From: Pyrenochaeta sp. MPI-SDFR-AT-0127
Lineage: Eukaryota; Ascomycota; Dothideomycetes; Pleosporales; Cucurbitariaceae
NCBI GenBank assembly: GCA_020747015.1
Contig: JAGTJM010000053.1
Location: 170,418 to 234,417 of the forward strand
Length of the DNA stretch: 64,000 bases
Direction: 5' to 3'
This document shows positions 23,138 to 34,535 of this stretch, one piece after another. Position 1 is the stretch's first letter. Each line of letters opens with the position of its first letter. The notes beneath the pieces were generated by a model, which saw only the letters and a program-made list of their open reading frames with translations, ran no database searches and was not told the origin of the DNA. The translations under genes were made by a program, and so were the position numbers.

Positions 23138-25140
23138 ATAATACGTACGCAAGAGTAGGACCCATATTATTACTTCACTAGTTCCTTAATGCAAATATCG
23201 CTAGTATTTCATGACGTAGATATTATACCACTTTTTGAGTATCCTCCCCTGATTGTGTTTCACCGTCCCGTCCACTTGCCTGCGCCTTCAAACAAGGTTT
23301 AGTGACATGCTGTGCGACCGTATCATGTCCCAGTCCGTCAGCCGGAAGGAATCCGCTTATTATGCGACATGCAGCATTGTCGTAGTAGCGGGAGGATTTT
23401 GGCAGTCATTTGCGTAAGTGCAATTCAAATGCTCAACTAGTAATTGTCTTGGAAGGAACTGAACCGAATTCGTTCCGCGAATATCGAAGCTTCACCTTCG
23501 AGTCTGCTGCTCCGACCCTGGCACAGGTTTTCTCTCCAAGACCAGATTGTTATTGTGGTTGTCTTGGCCAATTATGGCACTACCCAGAAGCCTCACCTGA
23601 AAACTGATCGCTAAGTAGGTTGAGACGGGATGTATTGCAGAAACTCACCTGTGCTGAGCGGGGAAGAGAATCCTGCAGGAAGATGGAGCCCGCTATGTAG
23701 TTGAACGGCATGACCCCAATCCGGCGACAGGAAGCCCACATGTGACGACGCGGGGACCACCTGACTTAATCACTCTACCCTAGAATCAAGTGGGGAGGAA
23801 GCGATGACCGTTCGGAGCGCCGTGGTAAGATATGCCCAAAGTTAAGCTCAATCGTACTGGGAAGCCGGTGATCAGGCACGATTTACACGTGATTCATCCG
23901 AAGCACTGGCGAAGTCCACCATTTAGCGCCTTCGCATCGTCCATTGGAAAGGGCGTTTCAAGGCAAAAATGCCGCGGCAATCTCGTCACGATTATATTTC
24001 GTTCTTCGTCACGTCGCAGAAGAGCGAGTGCGAGCGTAACACTAGCAATCCACGGTTCGGTGGTATTATTCTTTTTAGTTGGAGCAATGACGGTTCGGCA
24101 AGCAACATTACGACTAAATCAAAGGAGGCATCGGGTCCAACCGGCGGAACTCGGCTAGGATGAATTGTTCTGGGACGAAGAGGTAATTGTTCGTCATACA
24201 AAATACAATTGACACGGATTGACGACCAAATGTACGCAGGACCCGGGCGCTAGAGTGCTGATCTTGTCGTAAAGTCCCATGCTCTCCATCCGGCTCCTAT
24301 GAGAGAGCTGACCCAATAAAATTATACGGTAATCATCACAACTTAGGTAATTGTTAAGATGCAGGCACTTTCGCGCCGTAAATATTGCCACTGTCGTAAA
24401 TGCCTTCGGTACCTTTAAATGCGCAGATATTCGTTGTGCTGCGAAACCAACTTCTCTCGCCACAGCACCACCACTGAGCTCTTCTGACTGTAACAAACCC
24501 TAATAGCGTCCTGTCTGAGCCCGTGAGACTTCTTGCAGTACCACAAGTGGTTACCAGCCTTGTATCGGGCCGCGAAAATCGTGGAACGCCACCCGCCGGG
24601 GTACTTTTAACCAAGCGGCCGTTACCCCGGGATCGAGTTGCAGAGCTTCGGGGGGCCTTAGATGTCGCTTACGGTATAGTTCAACACGCGCTGACCATAG
24701 GAATGTCTCGGAAAGCCAACGAGCCGGCTAAGAGTTGGATTTAGCAGTTCGTATTCCTGTAGAAGTCTGCGTCCCGTTCCGTCCGAGCAGTTAAACTAAT
24801 CTAGGCCAATGTTAGTGATTAGCGCAACTCCTTGACGCTTCATTGGCAGCAACCATTTTGTTACCCCAGACCTCTCCTTAGTGTACGGAAACCGAAGTGA
24901 TCAATTCAGGAATGACTTCACTGGTTCTGAGGAACTAGTCACTCCTTCTACATTGGGATACTGATAATGCATCTAGGCGCAACAACACTCAATCTTGAGA
25001 ATGATCATGTTATCACTTACGATCTGTTCGAATCTATCAAGAGTCGTAGGTATAAAGATCTGGCCTCCAGCTCGAATGGCTACCCACCTCATCCTCAATT
25101 CTTCCATAAGCCACAGTCAGAGCCTTCTGACCGAATCATC
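23138..25140. other. gene-free interval, 2.0 kb
   Basis: No supported gene on either strand. The last 100 bases before 25141 hold a likely promoter of the secreted protein gene (TATAAAG at about 25051). Confidence 0.45.
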
Positions 25141-25597
25141 ATGAAATTTACCGGACTCGTCGCTCTTGTTGCTGCACTCAGCGGTGTAAGTAGTATAACC
25201 TAGTAGACCATCACTGCTTGCTGATCTCTTGCTATCACAGGTTGCGCAAGCTGGAGTGTCTGTTGTTGACAGTGCTACTCCTTCTGGATGCACTGGAGCC
25301 ACCTGCTGCATCCCAAGCTGCACCATCCGGGTTCAAAATGTTGCTGGGTGCAACAGAAACGAAGCTTTTGCAAACGCTTGCATTTCGCAGCAAGGCCTCC
25401 CGTCTGTCACCCGCACTTGGGGCAATTGCAAGCTCGTTTATAATCCTCCCAACTCCTCTGGTGTTGGTTCGGCCGTCATCTACTCGCCACAGGCCCCCAA
25501 TGGTATAAGCTACACGTTTTGGAAGTGCAAGCGTGTCGATCAAGGCGGAAAGCAGTGTGCTCCTGTCGGCGGGGGTTGCAGCGTAGTCGGCGGGTAA
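25141..25597 (+). CDS. small secreted cysteine-rich protein (candidate effector)
   Basis: Two exons, 25141-25185 and 25241-25597, giving 133 aa. The start MKFTGLVALVAALSGVAQA is a clear signal peptide, split by the intron. The mature part of about 113 residues has ten cysteines, including one adjacent pair (GCTGATCCIPSC near the N-terminus, later WGNCKL, FWKCKR, KQCAPV, GGCSVV), an even number fitting five disulfides. The cysteine spacing does not match hydrophobins (which need two CC pairs) or CFEM, and I recognise no family. It is isolated, with gaps of 2 kb upstream and about 0.7 kb downstream, a setting common for effector-like genes. The function is unknown. Confidence 0.72.
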
Positions 25598-26303
25598 GGA
25601 AAATTTTCTCGATGCAAAGGATCAGGACAATCGGCGGAGGGAACAAGGACACTCATTTGTATCTCGAATAAAGCACTGTAGTCTTATCGGTCATGCCACC
25701 TTATATCCTAAGGCCGAGCCTTTCTACCTGTGGGCCATCTTGTAGAATAAGCAAAGGCAAAAAATCGGCCTCAGAAGAGCATCATATAAAACGGCAAGTA
25801 AAGAAATGGACTGAGCTAGATTGAATCTGCTGAACACCCAATTTGAAATGAGAGTTACACAGAAGGGAGATGGAATCGCAACTTGTTTTCATTAATACGA
25901 GTGGCAGGCATAGAAGCACTGGGCCTTGAAAAGAGTGGCAGGCTAGCAAAGATGGGCGCTTCATACTTGGGATGCTCCACAATTTTCAACTCGATCTAAA
26001 CAGGTGCAGAGCTTCAAAGCTGTTGTACATGACTCGGTTCCTCATAAACGAGTCGCGATTGTTCGCGTGAGTTGTTCTATAGCCCTCTGAATCAAGTCAT
26101 GTTTATATGCACCCGAACCTACGGTAGATGTTCTAGAGCTCTGGGGATTATAGAGCGTTGAAACGCGAGTGTGCACTGTGTAGCCAGGCAATTAGCTGTT
26201 TCGCTCACATACGAAAATTATCCAGTTACTACCCCAAGAATTATTGTAGCCCATGTTATAGTCAATTTTCGCCTCGATTAGTAATATACCATGATGATGC
26301 TCC
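25598..26303. other. gene-free interval
   Basis: The 3' UTR of the secreted protein gene is followed by AT-rich sequence without a supported gene. Confidence 0.45.
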
Positions 26304-26597
26304 GACTCAAACAGCTACAGTCACAGACCTGGTTCTACTGATACCACAGACTCACCTCCTTACAGCAATGCAGTTACGCGCTCTAGTTCAATCTACACTC
26401 AACCCCTATAGCACAGGGTCAAGTTTGAAGATGTGGAGAACCTGCCTCGTGATAATGCGCATGAAGTCGTTCGCCAAGCCGGTTTCATCGTCGGCAGTAC
26501 GACGTCACGTAAAAACGCCGAAGCCATCCATATGGCGGCCCAAAACTTGCGGCTCCGCATCTCTGTGACTCCACAAGAGAAACCTCCTAGATCCTAG
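26304..26597 (+). pseudogene. remnant of an unknown protein-coding gene
   Basis: One frame shows protein-like sequence on both sides of a single TAG at 26409-26411. Before it lies a Ser/Thr/Pro-rich run (SYSHRPGSTDTTDSPPYSN). After it lies a compact stretch containing FEDVENLPRDNAHEVVRQAG, then GSTTSRKNAEAIHMAAQNLR, ending at TAG 26595-26597. The codon choice and residue mix look coding, unlike other frames here. The sequence CTCAACCCCTATAGCACAG just before the second part could be an intron end, so an undetected upstream exon is an alternative. I do not recognise the family. Confidence 0.3.
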
Positions 26598-27010
26598 GAG
26601 TCATATCCAGTCAGAATTGAAAATCAAAGCTATTACTTTTGGTTGCAACTAAATTGAGTCGGTACTGTAGAGCTCGTGTGTTTACCGTCTACAAATCTAT
26701 ACAATTGCGAACGTCCCTTGCATCATTGCCCAGACTTGATACAAATCTGGGTCTAATCATTATAATACGTATTATGCAAGCTATTCCGGCAGCCCACGCT
26801 CAATAGTCAACAGACCAGCATGTTATCACACACTGTGGCCGAGCTTTCTACTTGAGAGCACATATATGATCTTAAGGGATTTATTTCATATATTCACTTT
26901 TACCCCAACACGATGTAAAACAGAGTAATTAATTCCATCAGCCATCAAATAAGAGGAGGGCAATGGAAGTCCAGGTAGCATCTTCCAAAGAAAGCCATTG
27001 ATCAACAACT
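26598..27010. other. AT-rich intergenic, 0.4 kb
   Basis: No gene seen. It is downstream of the MFS gene on the minus strand. Confidence 0.45.
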
Positions 27011-28789
27011 CTAGTCCTTCTTTAAGCCAACCTTACCAGTTCGCCGCAGTCCCAAAATTGCTATGATAACACAGCACACCATCGAGGCAAACATTGTCCA
27101 GAAGCCCGCCCGATATCCTCTCAGCATGTCACTAGCATCCACCGAATTTGTGCTGTTTGGATCGTCGCTCGATTCTACGTCCGATCCCATCACCCCTAGA
27201 GCGACCACCTGGCATATTCCAGCACCCAGGCTTGTTCCAAATTGAGATGCTGTGCTGAACACAGCGCCTGCAAGAGCTTGGGTTCGCTCAGGAAAGCTGC
27301 CACTCACAATGATAAGACCCACTGTGAAGAGAACATCGGGCCCCAAAGGAGCGAGTAACTGCGCCCAGAGCTCGAGATAGTAGTACTTCCAGGTTGGGTC
27401 CACTAACGCCATCATGAGCGGCGCGAGGGCGCACAGCAGCGAGGATCCCACTACAAGCCAGCCCGCAGGCAGCCGATCGACGAAGATACCCACACTTAGA
27501 TTGATACATACGCCAACCAAGAGGTTGGGGAGGAGATATAGAGACGCAACCAGCGTGGATCGATTCTGGACCTCTTGGAAACTAAGAACTGGTGAGTGGC
27601 TTGCATCTGCATTTTCTTTGCCCACGATACTTACTACAAGCTGGAGAAGATTATCATCGAATTCATCGCGCCATATGACAATGCAACAAGGGCGCAGATG
27701 CTTGCGAATGGCAGATTCTTCCACAGCGAATTAGGAACCAGCGCGGGTTGTCCTTTGCGTTCGCGATAGTGCATCCAAAGTGGAAAGGAAATGAGCAGCA
27801 ATAGGCTGACAGCAAGCAATGAAGCAGTTGTTGCAGAGCGGATGATGGAGAGGTCGGCGCTTACCATCCTTCAATATGTTAGTCTTAGTGCACGTAGGTA
27901 GGCCACCAGTTTCAAGTACTCACGCGAAGACGTATGATAGTAATGTCAATCCACTGCCGGCAATGGTACCTCCTACCCAGTCAACTTCTTTCAACAGCCT
28001 CTTCAGTAGGTCCTTCATTTCCAAGCCTTCAGCCTCGGCCTTCACCTTGGGCAGCGTCCACCAAGAGGCGGCGGCAGCAGTTAAGATTGCAGCTCCCGAC
28101 AAGTAAAACCCAGATCGCCATCCAATTCTCTGAATCATGATTCCACTGAGTACTGTGCCAAAGGAGTACCCTAGCGGCTGGCTCAGACCTAAGCAACTGA
28201 AACCAATGTTTCGCGCCCTACCTGCCGGCACTGCCGTTGCAATGATTGAGACTGAGGCTGGAATATGCATAGCTAAAGCTATGCCCTGTAGGGCGCGAAA
28301 CACGACAAGCTGGATACCGGTTTGGGCGAAGCCACACGCTAGGGCGAAGATACCCAAGAGGAATATGCCGCCGACCTCGACATGTCGCGCGCCAATGAAG
28401 TCGGCAACGGAACCTGCGATTAAAAGAACAGCACCAGACGTGAGACTGTAGACGGAGGATGGCCAGAGGTACAGGGATCGTTCGAGAGATATGGATGAGG
28501 CGATGATTGGAAGGCCAACAGTGATGATGCCTGACGTGAAGCTCCCAAAGAAGTTGACAAACGATGGCTGGAGGATGGTCATGGTCAATTGGAGGTTAGA
28601 CAGAGGTCGGCCTTCCGAGAGGATGGTAGCAGAGGCATCTTCGGGGGCATTGAGAGAAATTGGGGCTTCGCGATTCTCGGACGGTTGATTGAACGGCTTG
28701 AAAGTGTCTTTAGACCCTGACGAATTTGGGACGGCGACAACTGGTAGTGACTGGAGCTCAATTACATCGGTTGTCAAGGCAGAAGTCAT
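27011..28789 (-). CDS. MFS transporter, drug:H+ antiporter (DHA2-like)
   Basis: Three exons on the minus strand: 27924-28789, 27635-27868, 27011-27581 (556 aa). After a polar N-terminus of about 75 residues come paired groups of membrane helices. The segment VGLPIIASSISLERSLYLWP and the loop SVADFIGARHVEVGG sit where MFS motif A is expected. RALQGIALAMHIPASVSI and GLSQPLGYSFGTVLSG resemble motifs B and C of antiporters. The late helices include VGVCINLSVGIFVDRLP. The length and the number of helices suggest a 14-helix arrangement. It probably exports a toxic or secondary compound. The divergent neighbour is a dead F-box gene, so context gives no substrate. Confidence 0.85.
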
Positions 28790-29228
28790 CTTAAAATTTA
28801 ACTCGTCCGAACATCTGGGCTATGTCGAAATTGGATGGATTTGGGTGCAGATGCTTCAATTAGTCCTGGAGATCGTCGGCCTCAAGAACGTTGCGGAGGT
28901 CTCACAAGTGGACTAGGGATAATGTTTCTATTGGAAAAAGTATTGAGACCAGATAGAAGGCAGGGGATATTTAGCAACGCACGATACAGTCTCCGTGCGT
29001 CATCGAGAAGGATGCTGCTGCCTAATGTCCATCCCTGTGTCGCGCGTAAGTCGCTGGAAATAATGATTCCCTTACTGGCACAAAATCCTTTTATTTGCTT
29101 AGTCAGGCTCGGTTAGCTTGTTTGTGCATATCAATTTTTCTCATATCCTTCCTCCAGCTAAATAGGCCTTGTACTAACTTGTTTCCTAGGACAAGGTTTT
29201 GTCTATACCCATGACGTGGTGCTACAAC
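28790..29228. other. divergent upstream region of the MFS gene and the F-box remnant
   Basis: No gene seen; promoter sequence is expected here. Confidence 0.45.
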
Positions 29229-29936
29229 ATGGATACTATGCAATCTCCACGTACAGTACTCGCTCCAGAAATCATCGAATGCGTGGCACAACATCTTCAG
29301 CTAGCAGAACTGCGCTGCTTCTGATTACGTTGTAAAGCATCTGCAGGAAAGTCTTCTCACTATTTCGGACACACTTACTGTACCAAAGTCAGCACAAATC
29401 TATCATTCGCTAGCATCCAAAAGCTAGACGTCATCTCAAGATCGACATGGGCCAAGGATATAAAAGTCTTTTGGCTAGACTGGGATGAAGAAGCAGGGCA
29501 TGGACTCATTTGGGACCGGGACGCTTCTCAACCCATCCTCCACGGGTTACCAATTGTACAACAAATACGCGATATTATTCTTCGATTCCCCAATTTTTAA
29601 TCCATCTACGTTGGAGGCCCATACTCATATGACTACATGGTCTCTTGGGGGTAGATGTGCTCGGATGCAGCGACTTCCTTGGATTCGCATTTATCCTCAT
29701 CGCTGAAACTGGCTTGTCGCCGAGGACACAGTGTATCCCACTTTGGGCCAGAAACCGGGGAATGCCAAGTCAAAACTAGCCAAATACACCTGGAGCAACT
29801 TAGCAGGCCAGAATTCAAGAGAACAATATCTAAACCTGAAGAGCTATCGCTAAGAGTCTACATCAATGAAGGGGGCATAGCGGGTGGGCATGGGACTTGG
29901 TATCAGAAGCCACACATTTACAAAAGCTTGATTTGA
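29229..29936 (+). pseudogene. decayed F-box protein gene
   Basis: ATG 29229 opens a frame whose start (TVLAPEIIECVAQHLQLAEL) is an F-box-like motif. It is followed by sequence typical of fungal F-box proteins (SIQKLDVISRSTWAKDIKVF, GLPIVQQIRDIILRFPNF). The frame is broken by TGA 29322, TAA 29598, TAG 29652 and TGA 29934. The first three would each become a sensible codon (Arg, Gln, Gln) by reversing one C-to-T change, which is the expected result of repeat-induced point mutation. Protein-like stretches continue in other frames to about 30726, so the original gene was probably longer, with introns or frameshifts. F-box proteins recruit substrates to SCF ubiquitin ligases; this copy should be non-functional. 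Confidence 0.5.
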
Positions 29937-30874
29937 AAAAGGTTTCAGCATCCGAGCCTTTCTATTTTTGAGCCAATCGGCCTATCCCAGGTCCAGGAAT
30001 TGGGCATTTCAGCAATGTCGAAATTTCCAAGACGAACCTGACCGGCGATTCTACAGCGGTGCCGTCACAGCTTTCGATCCGTTGGGAACATTTCAACTTG
30101 GCCTAGATCAAAGCTAGCACGGCATCTTTCAGCACTTGCGACATACCTAAACGATGGCGTAGAAGTGCCTAGTTCGTCAGGCCGATAGCTCTAATTGGTA
30201 AGAAAGGGTGTCCCAGGATGCATGAGACTTGTTGGAGTTGACTATAGTGGGCCTGGCAGTCGGGATGTTCTTGAGTTGCTCGTCAATGCGATAGGGGTGG
30301 TGCAAGGTCAGATGTATACAGGGTCAAAGGCAAAGGCGGAGAGGTCATTCACAAGGGAGTTTTCTGTGCTATTTCACTCCCAAAGACTAGCTCGACTAAA
30401 TGTTGTGAAAATCCGTGTATCATCATTGTTGGTACGAGCGAGTTCGTCTACCAAAAAAAGTATCATTTGCCAAAGTATTTCACGTTCAGGGCTTTCAGGA
30501 CATGAATCTTGCTCCGCTTGAAGATGTGCAATTTGGGGTTCCACACAGGTACATAGACTACACAACCTTGCTAACAACAGATAGCAAGAGGACTGTGGAG
30601 TCGTTCAAAGTGGTATTGAATAATTCGCGCACTAAGCAGCAGGAGCGAGAACTTGACTTTAAAGAGAGGAAGAACGAACAATTTGTTGTGGTTTTCAGTT
30701 CGGCGTATAGGCATCTACCATTGTAGGAGAATTGACTGTGCAGAGTTATGGGTGATCAATTTGGGGAGATTTGTAGGTTTTATTGATGCTTCGTCAACGT
30801 GGATATAGAATCCTTCACTTGCTCGTACCCCCCATATCGCTATGCATAACCCCCATTTCAACATACATCCCGTC
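29937..30874. other. decayed downstream part of the F-box gene and intergenic sequence
   Basis: Short protein-like runs in different plus-strand frames (for example VIHKGVFCAISLPKTSSTK near 30340 and NEQFVVVFSSAYRHLPL ending at 30725) suggest that the coding sequence once continued here. No intact gene remains. Confidence 0.35.
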
Positions 30875-31975
30875 TCACATCTTCGCCTTATCTCCAGCCT
30901 CCGGATTAACCAATACATAGCGATACCTCGCCTTGCCATCCTCCATGTCCACAACACTCTTATTCGCCTCACGCATACTCCTCTGCTCGACCCACGGCCG
31001 CACGCCCTTCTCCGCCGCAAACTGGAGCATCTCCTCGATCTCGCGGGGACTTCCAATCTGACTTCCTCCAATCTTGCACCCTTTCCCGATCAGCCCAAAC
31101 GCCGCGATTTGCGGCAACTTGTCCTCTGGGGCGCCGACTTGGATGAATGTCCCGTTTGTGCGCAGCAGGCGTAGGTAGGATTCTAGAGGCATGTCGGGAG
31201 ACGATACGGTGCTGATGATTAGGTCGAGCGTGCGGCTGTGCTTGCGAGCCCACTTCTCGTCTTCAGAGGTGGCAATGTAGGATGTTGCGCCCATGGCGGT
31301 TGCGTCGTCGACTTTATTTCTGCGCCGGCTTATGGCCACGACGGCGTCGCAGCCCAGCGCTTTGGCGAAGAGGATGCCAAAATGTCCGAGTCCGCCTAAT
31401 CCTACTATCCCGACTCTTTTGCCCGGGCCGGCCCCGTTCTTCTTCAGCGGCGCAAACACCGTGATGCCGCCGCACATCATGGGCGCTGCGTCCTCGCTCT
31501 TTAGCGCATTGGGAATCTTAATGGCAAAGTGCGCAGGCACGCGAATGTAGTCTGCATACCCGCCCATACTCCACGAGCCATCTGCATACTTGCCGTTATA
31601 CGTGCCCACCATTTTCTGACAGTGTTGCTCCATGCCATTACTGCACTCGTCGCAATCGGGCTTGAGACAGCTAAAAGCCTGGGCGCCTACACCGACGCGA
31701 TCGCCCACTTTTAGTTTTCCCTCCTTTTGCACCGCTTCTCCAAGGCGTGCGACGTGCCCGACAATCTCGTGCCCGACGCACGTGGGGTACTTGGTAGTGC
31801 CCCAGCCGGATCGCAGCGTGTGGATGTCGCTCCCACAGATGCCGCAGTGGGAGATTTTGATGTCGACGTCAATAGGGTTGAAGGGCTTTGGCTTGAAGGC
31901 TGACCAGGTCATGTTCCCTTGGGCGGCTTTGTTGTCGTGGCCGAGCCAGCCATGGAATTCGGTGGGAGAGGTCAT
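30875..31975 (-). CDS. zinc-dependent alcohol dehydrogenase, cinnamyl alcohol dehydrogenase/Adh6 type
   Basis: A single exon of 366 aa from ATG 31975 (MTSPTEFHGWLGHDNKA). It reversibly reduces aldehydes to alcohols, usually with NADPH in this branch. The catalytic zinc ligands are in HCGICGSDIHTL and VGHEIVG. The structural zinc site has four cysteines in CLKPDCDECSNGMEQHC. The cofactor fold is seen in GIVGLGGLGHFGILFAKALG, followed by SRRRNK, whose basic residues favour NADP. An upstream in-frame extension of 24 codons exists but lacks family similarity. It lies beside the FAD monooxygenase and LaeA-like gene and could share a pathway with them, which is an inference. Confidence 0.92.
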   Translation of the reverse strand: MTSPTEFHGWLGHDNKAAQGNMTWSAFKPKPFNPIDVDIKISHCGICGSDIHTLRSGWGTTKYPTCVGHEIVGHVARLGEAVQKEGKLKVGDRVGVGAQAFSCLKPDCDECSNGMEQHCQKMVGTYNGKYADGSWSMGGYADYIRVPAHFAIKIPNALKSEDAAPMMCGGITVFAPLKKNGAGPGKRVGIVGLGGLGHFGILFAKALGCDAVVAISRRRNKVDDATAMGATSYIATSEDEKWARKHSRTLDLIISTVSSPDMPLESYLRLLRTNGTFIQVGAPEDKLPQIAAFGLIGKGCKIGGSQIGSPREIEEMLQFAAEKGVRPWVEQRSMREANKSVVDMEDGKARYRYVLVNPEAGDKAKM

Positions 31976-32445
31976 AGTGTGCGGTACGAGACTGCGACGG
32001 GGCGATGAGATGCAAAGAGGTACCTGAGAAGTGCAATTGAGCTTCAAAGACAGTGAATGGTCTATTTACAAGGTCGCTCAGGAACTTTAAGTGGTGGTAG
32101 TCGCGACTCAGACGCCCATGACCGAGAGTCGCCGAAGACGTCATGTTTTGGACAAAGTTATCCGAGGCATCTTGAGATGGCTGTGACAAGAGGGGAGGCG
32201 GAGATAAGATGGGGTTAAATCCGTAATCCACTCGCAGCAAGCCATGTGGATGTCTCGCGAGCAAAAATAAAGCAATGTCAGATTGACAATCTCTTCTTCT
32301 AATGAGCGAATTCGTACGTCATTCAAGCATTGCAATCAGTAGGCATATTACGCGCACACCAAATAGGTACAATCGAAGCTCATTCAGGCAGAGTCGAGAA
32401 AAGGGTATCCCATGAAGCAACCGCTCAAGCAATGGCCGTGTCCAG
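31976..32445. other. intergenic between alcohol dehydrogenase and FAD monooxygenase genes
   Basis: No gene seen; this holds the promoter of the dehydrogenase. Confidence 0.45.
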
Positions 32446-33876
32446 CTACGTTCCGTTCTTCTTCAAACCTTTTGTGAACAATGGGCTCTGTTTCACGCGC
32501 TCCCAGTCGTGGAGGAGCATTGTGTTGGCGGTTCCGTCTCTGACCTCTGTTCCTCCACGCTGGATCATCTCGTCTTCAAATGCAGTGATGGTGTCGCTGC
32601 GAGCACCGCCTTGCTGTATCTTGACCAGGGCATCTCGCAGCTTGCCAGCATCGGTGATGGAGTGGTTGAGGCCTTGTCCTCGCTGGTAGGTCATTGGATG
32701 GACTGCATCGCCGACCATTGTGACGAGGCCGTTGTGGTTGTTCCATCGGTAGCCTTCTCGTCCTGGGTCCCAGTCGGTCAGCCCCATGTACCAGACAGGA
32801 GCGTCGTCTGGAGTCCACTCGTAGGCGCTCTTCCAGGGATCGCAGAAGTTTTTGGCAAGGTCCTTTTGCTGCGCCAAGCGCTGAGCGTCAGTCCAGTCCT
32901 CGGTGGCTTCCTGCTCCGCCAGACTGCTCTCCCAGGAGATGTAGAAGAAGAAGGTCCAAGACGAGGGGTCGTCTGGGTCTGCTGCATCCTGCATGCCGAA
33001 GAAGGCGAAGTTGTTGCTCGGATTGGCGCATGCCAGGAAGAGCGGATGGAATTTTCTCAAGAACAGGGCCTGCTCCTTGGAGAATTTGCGCTGGACAAAG
33101 GTGGCCGCGTAAGGGATGCGGTTGATGCTGCCGAGCTTTGGGCCCAGGAGAATGCGGCGTGTCGAGGAGCGGGCACCATCTGCGCCGACCAGCGTGCTTC
33201 CCGTCGCCGAAGTGCCGTCAGCAAAGTGGGCGGTGACTGCGTGGCCATCTGGATCGTAGGAGATGTTTTCCAGGTGCTTGTCGTACTGGATGTCGAGGCC
33301 AGCAGACAGCAGCTGTCGCAGCTTACTCCTGCGCAGGCGGTAGAAAGGGCCGAAGGTGAATGACGCCATGGTCTGACCGGTGTCACCTTGCAGCCATATC
33401 AACGTGTCCTGCTCTTTAGTGGGGACATGGGGATCGACCTGGACGCTCTGGATGTGCGACCAGCGCTCAGCAGGCATGAGGCTCTGCAGGACGGGAGCGC
33501 CCCAGTGCAGGCCCATATTCCAGTCGCGCTCGCGGTGCTGCGAGGCGTTCTTCTCGAAGACGATGCATCTTATTCCCGCCTATGCGCAGTCAGTGACAGC
33601 GAACAGCGGCTGCAGGTGGCACACGGGGGGCGGTTTGGTGACACACAGGCAGTCGATGACACGCAGACGGCGCTGGTGGCACCACAGGCGGCACGTACCT
33701 TGCGAAGGCCTTGGGCAAGGGCGAGGCCAGTGCTACCTGGGAGCCAGTAGTGAGACCAGGCGGTGGTGAGGGCTGCTGCTGCTGCAGATGGGATTGGGTT
33801 CCTACATACCGGAGCCGACGATTAGGACGGGCAGGTCTGTGCCACCTGCTGGGCCGCCGGCAGTCTCAGACGCCAT
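32446..33876 (-). CDS. FAD-dependent monooxygenase (aromatic hydroxylase family)
   Basis: Three exons on the minus strand: 33810-33876, 33699-33736, 32446-33579 (412 aa). Family members hydroxylate aromatic or polyketide substrates with NAD(P)H and oxygen. The FAD-binding GxGxxG is rebuilt across the first intron (VLIVGSG + STGLALAQGLRK), followed by AGIRCIVFEKN. The second FAD motif is TLVGADGARSSTR (the DG motif) and the third is VTMVGDAVHPMTYQRGQGLN (the GD motif). The 38-base middle exon is supported by perfect continuation of the Rossmann fold. It is divergent from the LaeA-like gene. The substrate is unknown; similarity is to the salicylate hydroxylase/PaxM-like branch. Confidence 0.87.
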
Positions 33877-34535
33877 GAACTGGGCGGAGAGGAGGGTGGA
33901 TGGATGGGGGAATGAAGACGACCTGCACACAGGCTGTCGCTCAGCCTTGTATTGGTCTGCTGGAGCAAACAAGCCTTTGGGCGTTTTCTTGCCTTGACCA
34001 CCGAGGGGCTTCTCTTGGCCCCCACTCTGATCTTGGGAACCTGGATCTTGTGTCGCTGGGGGATGGACAAGCATGCCGGCACTGCTACTTGCTACTCTAC
34101 CACTGGACGCCCGTTGCCTCGCTTAGCCCTGGCGCTTCTTGGAGTCGCCCTCTCCCAAGCAGCGGACAGCCGCGCCTCACGTGTGCCCATGTATGGCCCA
34201 TGGGTTTTGCACACGCACACCGGGCCTAATATAGCGGCTGATTCCGCGAGTAACAGGCGGCTGATGGGCGGCGGAGATGCCCCGGATCGCCCTAAGGGCA
34301 CGCCATGGCAGACGGGTAATGAGCGGGTCACGTCTCCGCCGCCGCCGCCGCCCTCGCCGTCGTCTGCCACCATTCCCTAGCCTTTCCCCCCACTGACAAA
34401 GACGGCGCGCGCACTCTCGTCTCAGACAGGGCCCATTGACTGCCAGGCCCGGTGGATCGGCACTGGCTATGTGACCGCCTGGTCGCCCGACTCCAGCAAC
34501 TTCTCTCTCCCTTCCCACCCCCTCGCTTCGCAGCC
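33877..34535. other. divergent promoter of FAD monooxygenase and methyltransferase genes
   Basis: GC-rich with CCG-repeat runs (about 34335-34357). The two genes start 660 bases apart in opposite directions, an arrangement compatible with co-regulation. Confidence 0.5.

Noticed and set aside
25141..25597. Hydrophobin identity for the small secreted protein
   Set aside because: Hydrophobins need eight cysteines with two CC pairs in fixed order; this has ten cysteines with one CC pair.
26158..26568. A 136-codon frame on the plus strand
   Set aside because: It starts in AT-rich sequence and its second half runs in a different frame from the protein-like stretch reported at 26304-26597.
32509..33363. 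A 284-codon open frame on the plus strand
   Set aside because: It is antisense to the FAD monooxygenase, whose motifs are unambiguous; a by-product of high GC content.
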